NCBI RefSeq assembly: GCF_001984035.1
Contig: NZ_CP019449.1
Span: forward strand, 744,001 to 808,000
DNA from: Sphingopyxis sp. QXT-31
GTDB lineage: Bacteria; Pseudomonadota; Alphaproteobacteria; Sphingomonadales; Sphingomonadaceae
Reading direction: 5' to 3'
DNA: 64,000 nt
Both the position numbers and the translations under genes were made by a program. This document shows positions 16,081-25,090 of this stretch, one piece after another. How positions within the stretch are numbered: position 1 is the stretch's first letter; every line of letters begins with the position of its first letter. The notes under the pieces are model-generated. The model was not told the origin of the DNA. It saw only the letters and a program-made list of their open reading frames with translations, and did not search any database.

Positions 16081-16758
16081 GTGCGTCGCTGGACCGCCCT
16101 CGAGCTGATCGAAATCAGCGAAAGCGGCGCGTCGCTGGGCCCCGCCGCCCGGGCACTGCTGTTGCTCGAGGCCGGCGGCTGGCCCCGCGATGCCGCCTCG
16201 GCGCTGCCGGTCGGGCAACGCGACCGCCAGCTGTTCGCGCTGCGCGCGGCACAATTCGGTCCACGGATCGAGGTGGCGCAGCGCTGTCCGGCATGCGGCG
16301 AGGATTATGAGTTTGCGCTGACCGCGACCGACCTCGGCCGCGATGGGGCAGGGGAAGCCCGCGCGCCTGCCAGCGTCGATGGCATTTCGGTGCGCGCGAT
16401 TACGGCGGGCGACCTCGCGGCGATCGAAGGGCAGGGCGAAGCCGCCGCCCGCGCTTTGCTCCGCGCGCGCGTCGCGCCCGGCGGCGAAGCGATCGACGAC
16501 GAAGCGCTCGACGCGCTGCTCGCCGAGCTCGACTCCGACGCCGATCTTGCCATCGCCGCCGCCTGCCCCGAATGCGGGCAGGGCGCCGAGATCGCCTTCG
16601 ACATCGCCGCCTTGTTCTGGGACGAGATCGCGCTCCGCATCCCGCGTCTGCTCCAGCAGGTCGCCGACCTCGCGCGCGTCAACCACTGGTCCGAGCGCGA
16701 CATATTGATGCTGCCCGCGGCGCGGCGGCGCTTCTACCTCGCGGCGGCGGGCGCATGA
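16081..16758 (+). CDS. T4 gp26-like baseplate hub assembly chaperone with zinc ribbon
   Basis: A 225-aa protein starting at GTG. The first 60 residues (ALELIEISESG, ARALLLLEAG, LPVGQRDRQLFALRAAQFGP) resemble the T4-family baseplate hub assembly chaperone group found in contractile-injection clusters. Two CPxCG knuckles, C69/C72 and C162/C165, are placed to form one split zinc ribbon. The C-terminal helix HWSERDILMLPAARRRFYL is also family-like. It probably helps assemble the hub and is not part of the finished particle. Its stop overlaps the next start. Confidence 0.75.
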   Translation: MRRWTALELIEISESGASLGPAARALLLLEAGGWPRDAASALPVGQRDRQLFALRAAQFGPRIEVAQRCPACGEDYEFALTATDLGRDGAGEARAPASVDGISVRAITAGDLAAIEGQGEAAARALLRARVAPGGEAIDDEALDALLAELDSDADLAIAAACPECGQGAEIAFDIAALFWDEIALRIPRLLQQVADLARVNHWSERDILMLPAARRRFYLAAAGA

Positions 16759-17720
16759 CCGGGCTGCTCGCCCGCATGGCCGCAAGGGCCGCAGGCGAAG
16801 CCCCGGTTGCGGCGCCGCGCATCCCCTCGCGCTTCGAACCTTTGCCCGAGGAAATGGGGCTGCCCGAGCCTGTAGCGGCGGCGGCCTATGCGGGCGCGCA
16901 TGGCGAGGCGCCGGCGCCGGTCCAGCCGTCCGAAATCAAGCCGATGCCTCTATCATCGGCGCCGATTCCGCTGACGCAGCCCGCGGCCCCGGCGTCTCCC
17001 GCGGTGCCCGTTGCAGCCGCTCCGAATGCCATGTCACCGCTCGCTCCGGCCTTACCCGCTGCCGCGCCGCAACCGATCGCCGCCGCGCCGCTACCGGCCG
17101 CTGCGGTCCAACGCCGCGAGATGTCGGCTGCCCCGCGCGCCATCGAGAGTGCCGCCGCGATCCTGCCCACCGGCCCCGATGCCGCCGCACAGGCCGACGC
17201 CCCGTTACCCGCCGCGCCCCTGCGGATCGAGGTTCCGGTCGCGCCGAAGACCGCCACCCGGTCCCCGTTGGCGGGTACCACCTCGGTTACGCCCTCAACA
17301 CCCGAACCTGCGCCGCTCCAGCGTGCCGGTCCGGCCGTCGAGCCTCAGCGCACCGCGCCAGCTTCCCACGCGGCGGCGGCTCCCGCAGCGATCGCGGCGG
17401 CTGAGGCGCCATCGGCGTCCGTCGCCCGCACCGATCCGGCCCCCTCGGCACACCCGTCTGCTACGACTCCCCAACCTGCGGCAGAATCGGCGCCTGCGCT
17501 TTTCGCTCCAGAAACCAGCCGCGCCGTGCCGCGCTTCCCCGCGATGTCGCTCCAGCCCGCGCTCTCACCACCCGCCGCTGCCGCGCCGCCGCCGGTCGTC
17601 GAAATCCACATCGGCCACATCGAGGTGCGCGCTGCCGCGGCGCCCGTCGCGCCCGCGCCTCCCCCGGCTTCGGCCAGGCTCTCGCTCGATGCTTTCCTTG
17701 CGCAGGGGAATGGCCGATGA
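16755..17720 (+). CDS. Pro/Ala-rich, mostly disordered injection-system protein
   Basis: A 321-aa protein, almost entirely low-complexity Ala/Pro/Ser with no predicted fold across residues 40-275. Only the ends look ordered: MTGLLARMAARA at the start, and a C-terminal strand VVEIHIGHIEVRA followed by LSLDAFLAQ. The same short IxIGxIEVRA...SLDxFL pattern closes similar proteins in eCIS gene clusters, which suggests a docking peptide on a flexible arm. It overlaps both neighbours by 4 nt. The high Ala/Pro content makes the reading frame look odd, but codon bias supports it. Function unknown. Confidence 0.75.
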   Translation: MTGLLARMAARAAGEAPVAAPRIPSRFEPLPEEMGLPEPVAAAAYAGAHGEAPAPVQPSEIKPMPLSSAPIPLTQPAAPASPAVPVAAAPNAMSPLAPALPAAAPQPIAAAPLPAAAVQRREMSAAPRAIESAAAILPTGPDAAAQADAPLPAAPLRIEVPVAPKTATRSPLAGTTSVTPSTPEPAPLQRAGPAVEPQRTAPASHAAAAPAAIAAAEAPSASVARTDPAPSAHPSATTPQPAAESAPALFAPETSRAVPRFPAMSLQPALSPPAAAAPPPVVEIHIGHIEVRAAAAPVAPAPPPASARLSLDAFLAQGNGR

Positions 17721-18994
17721 GCAATTTCCGCTCGCTCGCGGTCGTCACCGCGACGCTCGAACATATCCTGCAGGACGCGGCGAACCAGGCAGTGGCGCAG
17801 GCCGATGTGCGCATCGGCGCGCCGATCGCCAAGCTCGCCGGCGACGGCAAGCCCGTCGTCAACCTCTTTCTGTTCCGCGTGCTGCCGAACAGCGCACACC
17901 GCAACGACCATTTCCCGACGCGCGAGAGCAGCGGCACCCAGCGCGCGCGCGCGAAACTCAGCCTCGACCTCCATTATGTGCTGAGCTTCTATGGCGACGC
18001 CGCCAAGTTCGAGCCCGAGCGGCTGTTCGGCGCGGTTGCGCTCGCGCTCGAACATGCGCCCGGCTTGTCGGTCGCGGCGCTCGAAGCGGCGAGCAGCGAC
18101 ACTGCGAACCAGCCCGCGCTGAGCGGCGCCGATCTGGCGGGCGAGGGGCGGGCGATCGCGGTCGGCCCCGACCAGCCGACGCTCGAGGATTGGTCGAAGC
18201 TGTGGTCGGTCTTCTTCCAGGTCCCCTATGCGCTGTCGGCCTCCTATGTGGTGCGCGGCGTGGCGATCGAGACGCAGGACGGTCCCGGGCCGGCGACCCC
18301 GGTCGCGACCCCCGAAATCTATGCCGCGCCGATGGGCCCGCTGCAGATCCGCAGCGCCGGCCCCGCGCCCGGCCAATGGGGGCCCGCGCCGTGGGGCGCG
18401 ACGCTGCATCTGACCGGCAGCGGCATCGCGCGCTTCGGCAACAGCCTGCGTATCGATGGCGAGGCGCTGCCGCTCGCCGAGGCTGCTATCACTGGCGACG
18501 GCCTCGCGCTGTCGCTCGATGCCGCGCTGTTCGGCGGCACCGTGCCCAAGGCCGGCTCGCACCAGCTCGAGGTCGTCGCGGCGCCGACCGATCCGTCGAT
18601 GCCCGAACGCCTCCGCCGCGGTTCGAACGTCGCCGCCTTCGCGATCCTACCGGTGATGACCAACATCGCCGCCGAGACCGCCGCAGGCAGCGGTCCGGGG
18701 CTGCGCTCGGGCACGGTCACCGTCGATATCGATCCGCCGCTCCAGGCCGGCCAGTCGGCAACCCTGCTGCTCAACGCCTTCGGCGCCGGCCAGCTCGGCA
18801 ACGCCGCGATCGAGGCCGAGGCGCCCGCCGCCTTCCCCGCGAGCCAGCTCGACTTCGCGGTCACCGACCTGCCCACCGGCGACTATCTGGCGCGCGTCGA
18901 TATCGACGGCTTCGCCTCGCAGCCCGAGGTGGGCACCGACCCGAACCAGCCCGAATTCGGCCGCATCACCGGCCCGCTGGTCGATCTGTCATGA
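17717..18994 (+). CDS. DUF4255 (Pvc16/Afp16-like) tail terminator/cap protein
   Basis: A 425-aa protein. Residues 1-195 form the DUF4255 domain (SLAVVTATLEHILQDA start, VNLFLFRVLPNSAHRND, LDLHYVLSFYG, then WSVFFQVPYALSASYVV). In Afp and PVC, Afp16/Pvc16 caps the distal end of the tube and sheath. The remainder, from about residue 215, looks like an IPT/TIG immunoglobulin-like domain (TLHLTGSGIARFGNSLRIDG) and another beta-region; such extra domains could face the solvent. It is translationally coupled on both sides. Confidence 0.88.
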   Translation: MSNFRSLAVVTATLEHILQDAANQAVAQADVRIGAPIAKLAGDGKPVVNLFLFRVLPNSAHRNDHFPTRESSGTQRARAKLSLDLHYVLSFYGDAAKFEPERLFGAVALALEHAPGLSVAALEAASSDTANQPALSGADLAGEGRAIAVGPDQPTLEDWSKLWSVFFQVPYALSASYVVRGVAIETQDGPGPATPVATPEIYAAPMGPLQIRSAGPAPGQWGPAPWGATLHLTGSGIARFGNSLRIDGEALPLAEAAITGDGLALSLDAALFGGTVPKAGSHQLEVVAAPTDPSMPERLRRGSNVAAFAILPVMTNIAAETAAGSGPGLRSGTVTVDIDPPLQAGQSATLLLNAFGAGQLGNAAIEAEAPAAFPASQLDFAVTDLPTGDYLARVDIDGFASQPEVGTDPNQPEFGRITGPLVDLS

Positions 18995-20886
18995 GCGGCA
19001 CGGCGAAACTCAGGCCGCTTGCCGATGCCTTCGCCACCGTCGTCGGCTGGCTCGACGGCAACAAGGGCGCTCCGCCGAAGACGCGCGCCGACGATATCGC
19101 CGCGCGCTTCGGGCTCGATGCCTTCGGGCGCAACCTGCTGCTGCTCGGCGCCTGGGCGGCGCTCGATCCCGCCGCGGGGCGGCGCATCGCCGAACTCCAC
19201 AGCGACCCGCAACGCACCGCGCCGTCGCTGGGGCTCGCGCTCGTGCGGCTGCCCGGCGCCAACTGGACAGCGCCCGGCGCCGACGATCCGCTGCGCGCCG
19301 ACGGGCTGATCCGCATCGACGGCGGCGAGGGGCTCGGATCGGCGCCCTTCGCGCTCGCCGAGCCTGTACTGCTCGCCCTCGTCGACGCGCCGTCGCTTGC
19401 CGAAGACCTTGCGCTGCAGGCGCGCCCCGTTGCGGCGCCCGCCGAGTTGTCGCCGTCGCGCGCCAAGCTGGCGCAGGCGATCCGGCTGCGCGTCGAGGGC
19501 GAGCCCGGCATGACGCTCCAGCTGTGCGGCGCCGATCCGCTTGGCAAGGAACAGGCGGCGGCCGCGGCGCTCGCGCCCTCGAAGCGCCCGCTCTATGCGA
19601 TCAGCGCCGCGATGCTGCCCGGCGCGCCGTCGGACATCGCGCGCCTCGCGCAGCTGTGGCGCCGCGACCTGATCCTCACCGACGGCGCCTTGTTCGTCGA
19701 TGCGACGCGCGGCGACCCCGCCGGACTCGCGCTCTTCGCCGAGCTGCTGCGCCTGCCGCTGATCGTTGCCGCGCCCGACGCGGTGCTGCTCGGCCAGGCG
19801 CCGACGGTGCGCCTCGACATGCCGCGGATGACCGCGAAGGAACAGGTGCCGGTGTGGCGCGAACGCCTGGGCCCCTATGCCAAGAAATTGAACGGCACGA
19901 TCGAGAAGCTTGCGGGCCATTTCCCCGTTTCGCCCGAACTCGCCGACAGCGTCGCCGCCGAACTCGCGATCCTCGCGCCCGATCCGGCCAAGGCGGCGAA
20001 ACCGAAGAAGGGCCAGCCGACGCTGGGCGACATCGCGTGGGACGCCGCGCGCCGCTTCGCGCGCCCGCGTATGGAGGATCTGGCGCGGCGTATCGACGGC
20101 GACGCGAAGTGGGACGACCTCGTCCTGCCGCCGAACCAGAAGGACGTGCTGAAGGCGATCGTCGCGCAGGTGCGCAACCGCGCGACCGTCTATGAAAGCT
20201 GGGGTTTCGAAAAGCGCAGCGGCGGGCGCGGGCTCGGCGTCAGCGCGCTCTTCTCGGGCCCCTCGGGAGCGGGCAAGACGCTCGCGGGCGAGACTCTCGG
20301 CGCCGCGCTCGGGCTCGACGTCTATCGCATCGACCTGTCGTCGATGGTGTCGAAATGGATCGGCGAGACCGAGAAGAACCTCCGCCGCGTCTTCGACGCC
20401 GCCGAGGAAGGTTCGGCGATCCTGCAGTTCGACGAGGCCGACGCGCTGTTCGGCAAGCGGGGCGAGATCAACGAGAGCCGCGACCGCCACGCCAATATCG
20501 AGGTCAGCTACCTGCTCCAGCGGCTCGAGGAATATCGCGGCCTGTCGATCCTGACGACCAACTTCCGCTCGAACATCGACACCGCCTTCCTCCGCCGCAT
20601 CCGCTTCATCATCGATTTCGACTTCCCCGGCGTCGCCGAGCGGACCGAGATATGGCAGCGCATCTTCCCCAAGGACACGCCCAAGGCCGAGCTCGATTTT
20701 GCGCGGCTGGCGCAACTCAACCTCGCGGGCGGCTCGATCCGCAACGTCGCGATGGCCGCCGCCTTCACCGCCGCCGATCGCGGGCAGGACGTCGACATGG
20801 GGCATATCCTCGCCGCCGCGCGCCTCGAATATGAAAAGAGCGGGCGCTCGCTGACCAGCGCCGAACTGCGCGGGTGGGTGCAATGA
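18991..20886 (+). CDS. AAA+ ATPase of injection system (Afp15/Pvc15-like)
   Basis: A 631-aa protein with a helical N-terminal half of about 380 residues and a classic AAA+ module at the C-terminus. Walker A is GPSGAGKT at 423-430, Walker B is ILQFDEAD with D481/E482, sensor residues follow in [10 protein letters not shown], and an arginine-finger candidate is in [12 protein letters not shown]. Homologues in eCIS clusters are needed for cargo loading or particle assembly. The ATG at 18991 overlaps the stop of the DUF4255 gene; a much longer frame upstream is an artefact of GC-rich DNA. Confidence 0.92.
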   Translation: MSGTAKLRPLADAFATVVGWLDGNKGAPPKTRADDIAARFGLDAFGRNLLLLGAWAALDPAAGRRIAELHSDPQRTAPSLGLALVRLPGANWTAPGADDPLRADGLIRIDGGEGLGSAPFALAEPVLLALVDAPSLAEDLALQARPVAAPAELSPSRAKLAQAIRLRVEGEPGMTLQLCGADPLGKEQAAAAALAPSKRPLYAISAAMLPGAPSDIARLAQLWRRDLILTDGALFVDATRGDPAGLALFAELLRLPLIVAAPDAVLLGQAPTVRLDMPRMTAKEQVPVWRERLGPYAKKLNGTIEKLAGHFPVSPELADSVAAELAILAPDPAKAAKPKKGQPTLGDIAWDAARRFARPRMEDLARRIDGDAKWDDLVLPPNQKDVLKAIVAQVRNRATVYESWGFEKRSGGRGLGVSALFSGPSGAGKTLAGETLGAALGLDVYRIDLSSMVSKWIGETEKNLRRVFDAAEEGSAILQFDEADALFGKRGEINESRDRHANIEVSYLLQRLEEYRGLSILTTNFRSNIDTAFLRRIRFIIDFDFPGVAERTEIWQRIFPKDTPKAELDFARLAQLNLAGGSIRNVAMAAAFTAADRGQDVDMGHILAAARLEYEKSGRSLTSAELRGWVQ

Positions 20887-21137
20887 CCGCGCCGGCGCGC
20901 ATCCGGCTGACGGTCGACCAGCTGACGCTGGTCGGCGTTGCGCCCGGCGATGCCGCGGCGGTGCGCCGCGCGCTGACCATGGCGATCGAGGCGCGGCTCG
21001 CCGGCGCCGATGTGGCCGGGCTCGCGGGCAGCCATGCGCGGCTGTCGCTGACCGTCGCGCCGGGGCAGGGGCCCGCGGCGCTCGGCCATGCCGCGGGGCA
21101 GGCGATCGGCACGCGGCTGGCGGGGGGCGGGCGATGA
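20883..21137 (+). CDS. Small conserved-type injection-system protein, unknown function
   Basis: An 84-aa protein joined to both neighbours by 4-nt overlaps. It begins with a strand (IRLTVDQLTLVGV), then a helix rich in Ala/Arg (AAVRRALTMAIEARLAG). Small proteins of this make-up often sit between the ATPase and the DUF4157 gene in eCIS clusters. Its size and position would suit a loading adaptor or chaperone for the large downstream protein, but that is inference. Confidence 0.65.
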   Translation: MTAPARIRLTVDQLTLVGVAPGDAAAVRRALTMAIEARLAGADVAGLAGSHARLSLTVAPGQGPAALGHAAGQAIGTRLAGGGR

Positions 21138-24100
21138 GCGCGACGCACGCCACCGCGGCCAAGAAGGCGAGTGCCAAAGCCGCCCCGCCGGTGATGCGCA
21201 AGAGCGCGCCGCCGCCGCGCTACGCCGTGCCGCCGCTTGCCTCGCTCGCGGCGATCCCGGCGCATGCGACGGTGCAGCGCCAGTGCGAGAACTGCGAGCA
21301 GGAAGAGGAGGTCAGGGAATCGGCGATCCAGCGGCGCATGAGCGCGAGCGCCGCCGCGCCCGCGCCGCAGCGCGCCTGCGCGGCGTGCGGGGAAAAGCAC
21401 GAGGATGAAAGCGCGGTCCAGCCGCGGCTCGAGGTAGGACCGGTCGGCGATCGCTACGAGCAGGAGGCCGACAGCATCGCGGCGCGCGTGATGGCGATGC
21501 CCGACCCCGCCGCCGCCGACCTCGCGGGCGACGCGTCGGCGGCGGGCGACAGCGTGCAGCGCGCGTGCAGCGCCTGCTCCGCGCTGCGCGACGAACCGCG
21601 CGCGCGGCGCCTGGCCGATAGCGAGAACGAGCCGGACGCCGAGGTGCGTGCGCGGCGGACCAGCGGCGCCGAGACGCTCGCGGCCTCCGACGCGGAGCTT
21701 ACGCGCGGCGGATCGGCCCTGCCCGCATCGACGCGCGGTTTCTACGAAAGCCGTATGGGGCGCGATCTCGGCGGGGTGCGCGTCCATCAGGGCGGGCAGG
21801 CCAGCGCGATGAACGCAAGCATCGCGGCGCGCGCCTTCACCTACAAGAATCACGTCTGGCTTAGTGGGGGCGAGAGCGCCTCGCCCAGTTTCACCATGGC
21901 GCACGAACTGGCGCATGTGATGCAGCAGACCGCGCCGGGGCCGGTGGGGCCGCAACGGCGCGAGGCGGAGGGCGGAGACGACGCGCACGCCGCGGACGCG
22001 GCGGTCCAGCGCAAGGAAAATGCCTTCTGGCTGCCGGGCGTCACCAAAAATGCCAAGGGCCTGCACGAAACCATGCACGACGCGGCGCTCGACGCGATCC
22101 GCGGGATCAGGGGCGATATCCTGACCGAGGTTCCGATCCCGAACGCCAATCGCAAGCTGATCGATGTCAAGGCGCAGGGCCGGGCGGACATCTACACCGC
22201 CGACGCCGATCCCGACGTCAAGGTGCCCGGCGTCCAGCAGGTTGCGGCGTCGGCGCCTGCCGGGACCCCCCCGGTCGCGGGGGATCCGCCCGCCGCCGAC
22301 CCGCCGGCAGCCGGCGACACCGATGCCAAGCCGGCCGGAACCCCGTCCGCGGGAACGCCTGCCGCCACCATCGCCGATCTCGACAATTTCTCGCCCGTGA
22401 TGGTCGGCGTGCCGATGGAGCAGGGCAGTGGCAAGCCGGCGACCGTCGTCCACGACACGCGCCGCGCGCCGAAGATCGCGGGCGGCCAGCTGACCGGCGT
22501 CGCCTCGGCACCGAAGAATATCCTGATCGGCGAGATGAAGCCCGCGCACGACCTGGACTATCGCAAGTCGGGCGAGCAGCAGGTTGCCAATTATATCGGC
22601 GGCATCAACATGGTCGCGGCCAAGGTCAACGCGGTCGCGGCGTCGTTGCGGCAGAATGCCGAGTGGAAACCCAATCCGAAGGTCATCGACACCAGCGTGT
22701 TGATCCCCCCGGGCTGGGACGCGGCCAAGCCGCAGACGGTGTGGAAGGAAAAAGATCTCAAGATCCGCCACTATTCGCCCGACAAGGCGAAGACGCACGG
22801 CGGCAAGCCCAAGCCCAAGGCGCAGACCGCGCAGCAGGGGCGGCCCAAGACCCAGCCGATCCGCGGCCGCTGGATGATGGCGCCCGACAAGGCGCACAAG
22901 GGGGTGATCGTCTATTTCCTCGCGCCGCATCCCGGCGACCTCGCCGATGCGCTGAAGCCGCGTTCGACGACCCAGAAGTTCAAGGACCTGTCGGGCAAGA
23001 TCAAGAAGATCCAGAACGACCTAGTCACCGCACCCAAGGCGTCGGCCGGCGGCGCTGCGGTCAAGCCGCAGCGCCTGGCGCAGCCGGTGCCGGCCGCGCC
23101 GCTCGCGACCGCCAGCCCGCTTCCCGCGCGCATCGTGCGCAAGGAGGTCAAGGACGATTTCAAGGCGGCGAAATGGGAGGCCGACCGCACCGGCGCCGGG
23201 CTCGCCAAGGGCGCCGCCGACGACAGCCTGCTCGCCAGCTATGCCGACGCCGCCGACGACACGCTGCGCGCGGATATCGCCGAGCATGGCGCGATGGCCG
23301 AATGGCTGAAGACCAAGCCCGAGACGCCCGGCACCACCTATGAGGACAAGCCCGAGTACAAGCAGCACACCGAGGATCTCGCGACGATCAAGCGCGCCGA
23401 TTTCTGGACCGGTCTGAAGGCGCGGCCGTTCGGCATCCTGCGCGAGAAATTCGGGCTGTTCTTCGTCAAGGCCTATCAGAAGGTCAGCGAATTCGGGAAG
23501 ACCGTGCGCGACAAGTTCAAGGGCGTCGGCGAAAGCAAGATCCTCAAGGGCCGCACGGGGACGATCCTCAAGGCGGCGGCCAAGGTCGCGGCGGTGGTGC
23601 TGCCGCGCCTCGCCAAACCCTTCCTGGCGAAGATGTTCGACACGATCATCGAATGCGGCCGCGCGGGCTTCGAGGCCAAGTTCCGCGAGCTCATCGAAGG
23701 CACGGTGATCGAGGACGTCATCCAGACCGCCGAGGAGATGAAGGACAAGGTCGAGAATATCGCGAGCGACGTCGAGACCTTCTTCGCCGAGATCATCAAC
23801 AAGACGATCGGGCCGATCCACGACGAGTTCGAGAAATTCATCGGCGAGGCGCGGCTCGCGATGGACGTCGCGCACATGATCGCCGAGATCACCAAGCTGA
23901 TGCGCATCGGGTCGTGCGTCGCGGGGCTCGTCTCGGCGCCGGCGACCGTCGGGGTGGGCGCCGCGATCGGCTGCGGCGCGGCGCTCGGCGACTATATCCT
24001 CAGCAAATTCGGGCTGTCGCCGGTCGAGCATCTCGTCGCCTCGATGCTCCAGACATGCGAGATGCAGAACAAGATCGGCGGGATGATGGCGAAGCTTAAC

Positions 24101-25090
24101 TTCGTCAAGACGCTGCCGAAAGTCGCGGGGGTCGCGATCATCAAGGAAGTGAAATCGCTGCTCAAGGGCAGCCAGACGCTCCGCGACCTCGGGATGCTGA
24201 AAGGCAAGACCTACGCCGATCACGCAAGCGAACTCTTCTGCGATCCGGCTTCGATCGAATCGAGCTTCCCCGACATGGGCTATGAGCCGAGCGATTGCAG
24301 CGACACGGGCCCGTACCGGCAGAGCAAGACCGGCACCTACGACATCCCCGACGACGAGAAGATCGTCCCGCGCTACAAGGAACAGAACCCGACCCCGGCG
24401 AAGGAACTGCCGTGGAAGGGGGTCGAAATCCCCAAGGGCCGCGAGGGCGAACTCGCGCCCATGCCCGCCGACAAGCCGCCGCCGGCGCCCCCGGCGGCCA
24501 CCGACCCCGCCCCGCCCGACCCGCCCAAGACGCCCGACAAACCGCCGGCTCCGCCGAGCGACAAGGCGCCGACCCAAGGCGACAAGGCGCCTGCGGACAG
24601 CGTCAAGGCACCCGCGCCCTCCACGCAAGGCGGCGAGGGACTTGCGGGCGGGGAGGGCGCCACCACCACGCTTCCGCGCACGACCTTCGAAATCGAAAAG
24701 GGCCGGCCGGACAAGGTCGGACCGACCCCGCCCCAATTCCGCGCGATGTTCGTTCATGGCATCGAGGCGGGCTTTTACACCGACAAGACGGGCAATTTCG
24801 ACGAGAAGACGGCGGGCGCCTGCTATCCCAAGACGGTCAAGATCAGCATCTTCGACACCTATGGCATGCACCGCGACGACCGGCATATCCCGATCAAGGT
24901 CTGCAAGATCGAAAAGCTGACCAAGGCGCCCTATCCCAACACCCCGAACAAGATCTGGATCCAGAGCCAGGACGATATCACGCTGACGGTCAAGGACGAC
25001 CATGGTGTCGTCCTCATCTCCTACGTGCTCACGGCGGGCAAGAAATACACAGGCTGGCTCGCCGAGCGGCGGGCGGGCAAAAAGCCATGA
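21134..25090 (+). CDS. DUF4157 protein with HELAH motif, probable injected cargo
   Basis: A 1318-aa multidomain protein. The N-terminus has three CxxC knuckles (C51/54, C82/85, C145/148), the first two followed by acidic runs, then the eCIS core DUF4157 at about 190-270 with HELAH at 257-261, a zinc-metalloprotease-like motif. A Pro/Ala linker (about 377-414) leads to a long helical region (about 690-1000) with a hydrophobic stretch at 925-960. A second Pro-rich linker (about 1112-1175) precedes a C-terminal domain of about 140 residues, ending LISYVLTAGKKYTGWLAERRAG. DUF4157 is a known marker of eCIS cargo. Whether the HExxH cleaves the protein itself or a host target, and what the C-terminal domain does, is unknown. 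Confidence 0.88.
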   Translation: MSATHATAAKKASAKAAPPVMRKSAPPPRYAVPPLASLAAIPAHATVQRQCENCEQEEEVRESAIQRRMSASAAAPAPQRACAACGEKHEDESAVQPRLEVGPVGDRYEQEADSIAARVMAMPDPAAADLAGDASAAGDSVQRACSACSALRDEPRARRLADSENEPDAEVRARRTSGAETLAASDAELTRGGSALPASTRGFYESRMGRDLGGVRVHQGGQASAMNASIAARAFTYKNHVWLSGGESASPSFTMAHELAHVMQQTAPGPVGPQRREAEGGDDAHAADAAVQRKENAFWLPGVTKNAKGLHETMHDAALDAIRGIRGDILTEVPIPNANRKLIDVKAQGRADIYTADADPDVKVPGVQQVAASAPAGTPPVAGDPPAADPPAAGDTDAKPAGTPSAGTPAATIADLDNFSPVMVGVPMEQGSGKPATVVHDTRRAPKIAGGQLTGVASAPKNILIGEMKPAHDLDYRKSGEQQVANYIGGINMVAAKVNAVAASLRQNAEWKPNPKVIDTSVLIPPGWDAAKPQTVWKEKDLKIRHYSPDKAKTHGGKPKPKAQTAQQGRPKTQPIRGRWMMAPDKAHKGVIVYFLAPHPGDLADALKPRSTTQKFKDLSGKIKKIQNDLVTAPKASAGGAAVKPQRLAQPVPAAPLATASPLPARIVRKEVKDDFKAAKWEADRTGAGLAKGAADDSLLASYADAADDTLRADIAEHGAMAEWLKTKPETPGTTYEDKPEYKQHTEDLATIKRADFWTGLKARPFGILREKFGLFFVKAYQKVSEFGKTVRDKFKGVGESKILKGRTGTILKAAAKVAAVVLPRLAKPFLAKMFDTIIECGRAGFEAKFRELIEGTVIEDVIQTAEEMKDKVENIASDVETFFAEIINKTIGPIHDEFEKFIGEARLAMDVAHMIAEITKLMRIGSCVAGLVSAPATVGVGAAIGCGAALGDYILSKFGLSPVEHLVASMLQTCEMQNKIGGMMAKLNFVKTLPKVAGVAIIKEVKSLLKGSQTLRDLGMLKGKTYADHASELFCDPASIESSFPDMGYEPSDCSDTGPYRQSKTGTYDIPDDEKIVPRYKEQNPTPAKELPWKGVEIPKGREGELAPMPADKPPPAPPAATDPAPPDPPKTPDKPPAPPSDKAPTQGDKAPADSVKAPAPSTQGGEGLAGGEGATTTLPRTTFEIEKGRPDKVGPTPPQFRAMFVHGIEAGFYTDKTGNFDEKTAGACYPKTVKISIFDTYGMHRDDRHIPIKVCKIEKLTKAPYPNTPNKIWIQSQDDITLTVKDDHGVVLISYVLTAGKKYTGWLAERRAGKKP

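Noticed and set aside
13876..16785. 969-aa open frame on the minus strand opposite the sheath and tube genes
   Set aside because: It is antisense to clearly recognised sheath, tube and chaperone genes and its product is an Arg/Ala/Glu-rich low-complexity chain, the usual shadow in GC-rich DNA.
17011..18990. Upstream extension of the AAA+ ATPase frame by 660 codons
   Set aside because: It overlaps the Pro/Ala-rich and DUF4255 genes and reads as Arg/Pro/Ser noise; ATG 18991 is coupled to the preceding stop.
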